Shown: positions 5,331 to 9,123 of the stretch, in pieces
Numbering within the stretch: position 1 is the first letter of the stretch
How the letters are laid out: each line of letters opens with the position of its first letter
DNA from: Coriobacteriales bacterium
Lineage (GTDB): Bacteria; Actinomycetota; Coriobacteriia; Coriobacteriales; UBA8131
Direction of reading: 5' to 3'
NCBI GenBank assembly: GCA_031286975.1
Contig: JAITTM010000202.1
Location: 1 to 9,123, forward strand
Length of the DNA: 9,123 nt
The notes under the pieces: generated by a model
Database searches by the model: none
What the model was told of the DNA's origin: nothing
What the model saw: only the letters and a program-made list of their open reading frames with translations
Program-made: the position numbers and the translations under genes

Positions 5331-5531
5331 GTATATGCTGACGCGACCACTTGCCAGTCTCACCCATTGATTACAAGCGCTCTCCTACTCGCGGCTTTTG
5401 TTGCAGGCAGCACCCTGCAGGTTGTGACACACTGCGATACTGGCGCTTTTTTAATGAGTAAAGCCACCTGAGATCCTTCGACCTAAGGCCCGACTTAAGA
5501 TTATTCGGGATGTCGACCAAAGAGAAGGTCG
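5331..5531. other. Intergenic region between purA and the flavoprotein gene
   Basis: No coding signal is seen on either strand. A 6-bp hairpin, TGCAGG (5402-5407) and CCTGCA (5414-5419), and a 5-bp one, CGACC/GGTCG (5514-5518 and 5527-5531), are present, but neither is followed by a T-run on the minus strand, so no convincing purA terminator is visible. The region upstream of the -10 box at 5325-5330 is where a regulator of the reductase gene would bind, but I can point to no clear operator. Confidence 0.4.
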
Positions 5532-8458
<2,927 letters not shown>

Positions 8459-8460
8459 CG

Positions 8461-9123
8461 TCAGCGCCCGTCCTTCTCCCCGGAGTCTGTCTCTTTGTTG
8501 TCATCGACCATCAGACGATAGCCAAAGCCCTTAACGGTTTGGATCATGCCAGCGGGGAGCTTGTCGCGCAGCTTTTTTATGCTGGCGTGGACGATGCCCT
8601 GATTGCCGTCGAAATCATAGCCCCAGATGCGCACGAGCAGGGTCTCGTGCATGAGGATGCGGTGGCTGTTGGTAACAAAAAGGCGGAGAATGTCGAACTC
8701 CTTGGGGGTCAGCGTGATGGTGACGTCGCGGTAGCTGGCGGTGAGCGTGTCGGGATAGAGGGTGAGCGCGCCTGCCCTGATCTCGGTGCAGAGGGCACCA
8801 CTGCGACGCAACAAGGCTTCGACGCGTTTGACAAGGATCTGCAGGGAGAAGGGCTTGACCACGTAGTCATCGGCCTGGTGCTCAAAGGCGCGCAGCTGGT
8901 TTTCTTCGTCGCTGAGTGCGGTCATCATCAAGATGGGCATGTCGCTGGTGCGACGCAGCTCCTTGAGGATCTCTTGTCCGCTCATGCCGGGGAGCATGAT
9001 GTCGAGGATCACGAGGTCGTAGCGGTGCTCGTAAAGCAACCCAAACGCCACCTCTCCGCTGGCGCAGACGTCGGTGGTGTAGCCCTCCTTGCGCAAACAG
9101 CGCGCCGTCATGTCGCGGATGGT
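8461..9123 (-). CDS. OmpR/PhoB-family response regulator, N-terminus beyond the window
   Basis: The open frame continues past the first visible ATG (9111-9109) to the window edge, reading TIRD before it, which matches the end of the usual acidic DDE..IR segment; the first 10 or so residues are therefore missing here. The receiver domain shows the phosphorylation Asp in LVILDIMLPGMSG, the switch Thr in LMMTALSDEE and the Lys in DDYVVKPFS. The DNA-binding winged helix follows, with LTPKEFDILRLFV, an IWGYDFDG turn, the recognition helix VHASIKKLRDKL and the final hairpin IQTVKGFGYRL. This is the standard order for OmpR/PhoB regulators. It is the first gene of a regulator-kinase operon; the partner kinase starts 2 bases after the stop codon. 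Targets are unknown. Confidence 0.96.
   Translation of the reverse strand, partial: TIRDMTARCLRKEGYTTDVCASGEVAFGLLYEHRYDLVILDIMLPGMSGQEILKELRRTSDMPILMMTALSDEENQLRAFEHQADDYVVKPFSLQILVKRVEALLRRSGALCTEIRAGALTLYPDTLTASYRDVTITLTPKEFDILRLFVTNSHRILMHETLLVRIWGYDFDGNQGIVHASIKKLRDKLPAGMIQTVKGFGYRLMVDDNKETDSGEKDGR

Noticed and set aside
5345..5400. tRNA-Thr-like stretch on the minus strand (CTTGTAATCA as an anticodon loop)
   Set aside because: The flanking bases do not pair as an anticodon stem, and no T-arm or acceptor stem can be built.

Overview
The window looks like chromosomal DNA of an anaerobic actinobacterium, most likely class Coriobacteriia (Eggerthella-like). This rests on the style of the Tat-exported lipoprotein flavin reductase and the G+C-rich codon use of purA and the two-component genes; it is inference, not a database match. 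The left third uses visibly more A/T-rich codons and looks accessory; the right part looks like ordinary chromosome.

Layout. At the extreme left, on the minus strand, is the first 20 codons of a REP-associated tyrosine transposase (RAYT, Y1_Tnp family), with an 8+8 bp inverted repeat just upstream that resembles the hairpins these enzymes mobilise. Diverging from it is a three-gene plus-strand operon (218-2051): a small exported protein with three CX4CX5HXH modules, an ECF sigma factor, and a membrane anti-sigma factor of the RsgI type with a long His-rich outer tail. Directly abutting the operon's last stop codon is a frameshifted, truncated MmcQ/YjbR gene on the minus strand, lying downstream of an intact VOC (glyoxalase-fold) gene. 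A perfect 14-bp palindrome sits in the VOC promoter region. From about 2690 to 3240 there is only a doubtful or decayed minus-strand ORF holding a 9-bp tandem repeat.

Right side. A small one-TM protein with a TatA/B-like start (3267-3512, plus) converges on a Tat/lipobox FAD reductase (3605-5272, minus); a 13-bp-stem hairpin lies between them. Then, all on the minus strand, come purA (5532-6821), a sensor histidine kinase (6884-8458) and an OmpR-type response regulator (8461 to the window edge, N-terminus cut off).

Working together. The most interesting unit is the sigma/anti-sigma operon. The anti-sigma factor carries the Asn-Pro site at which RsgI proteins are known to self-cleave. Both it and the first gene product put clustered HxH motifs outside the membrane. 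The simplest hypothesis is an envelope sensor for a transition metal, or for something that strips metal, controlling an ECF regulon. The RAYT on one side and the broken YjbR gene on the other suggest the operon was acquired or rearranged as a block. The kinase and regulator form a normal two-component pair; purA is housekeeping purine synthesis with its own likely promoter.
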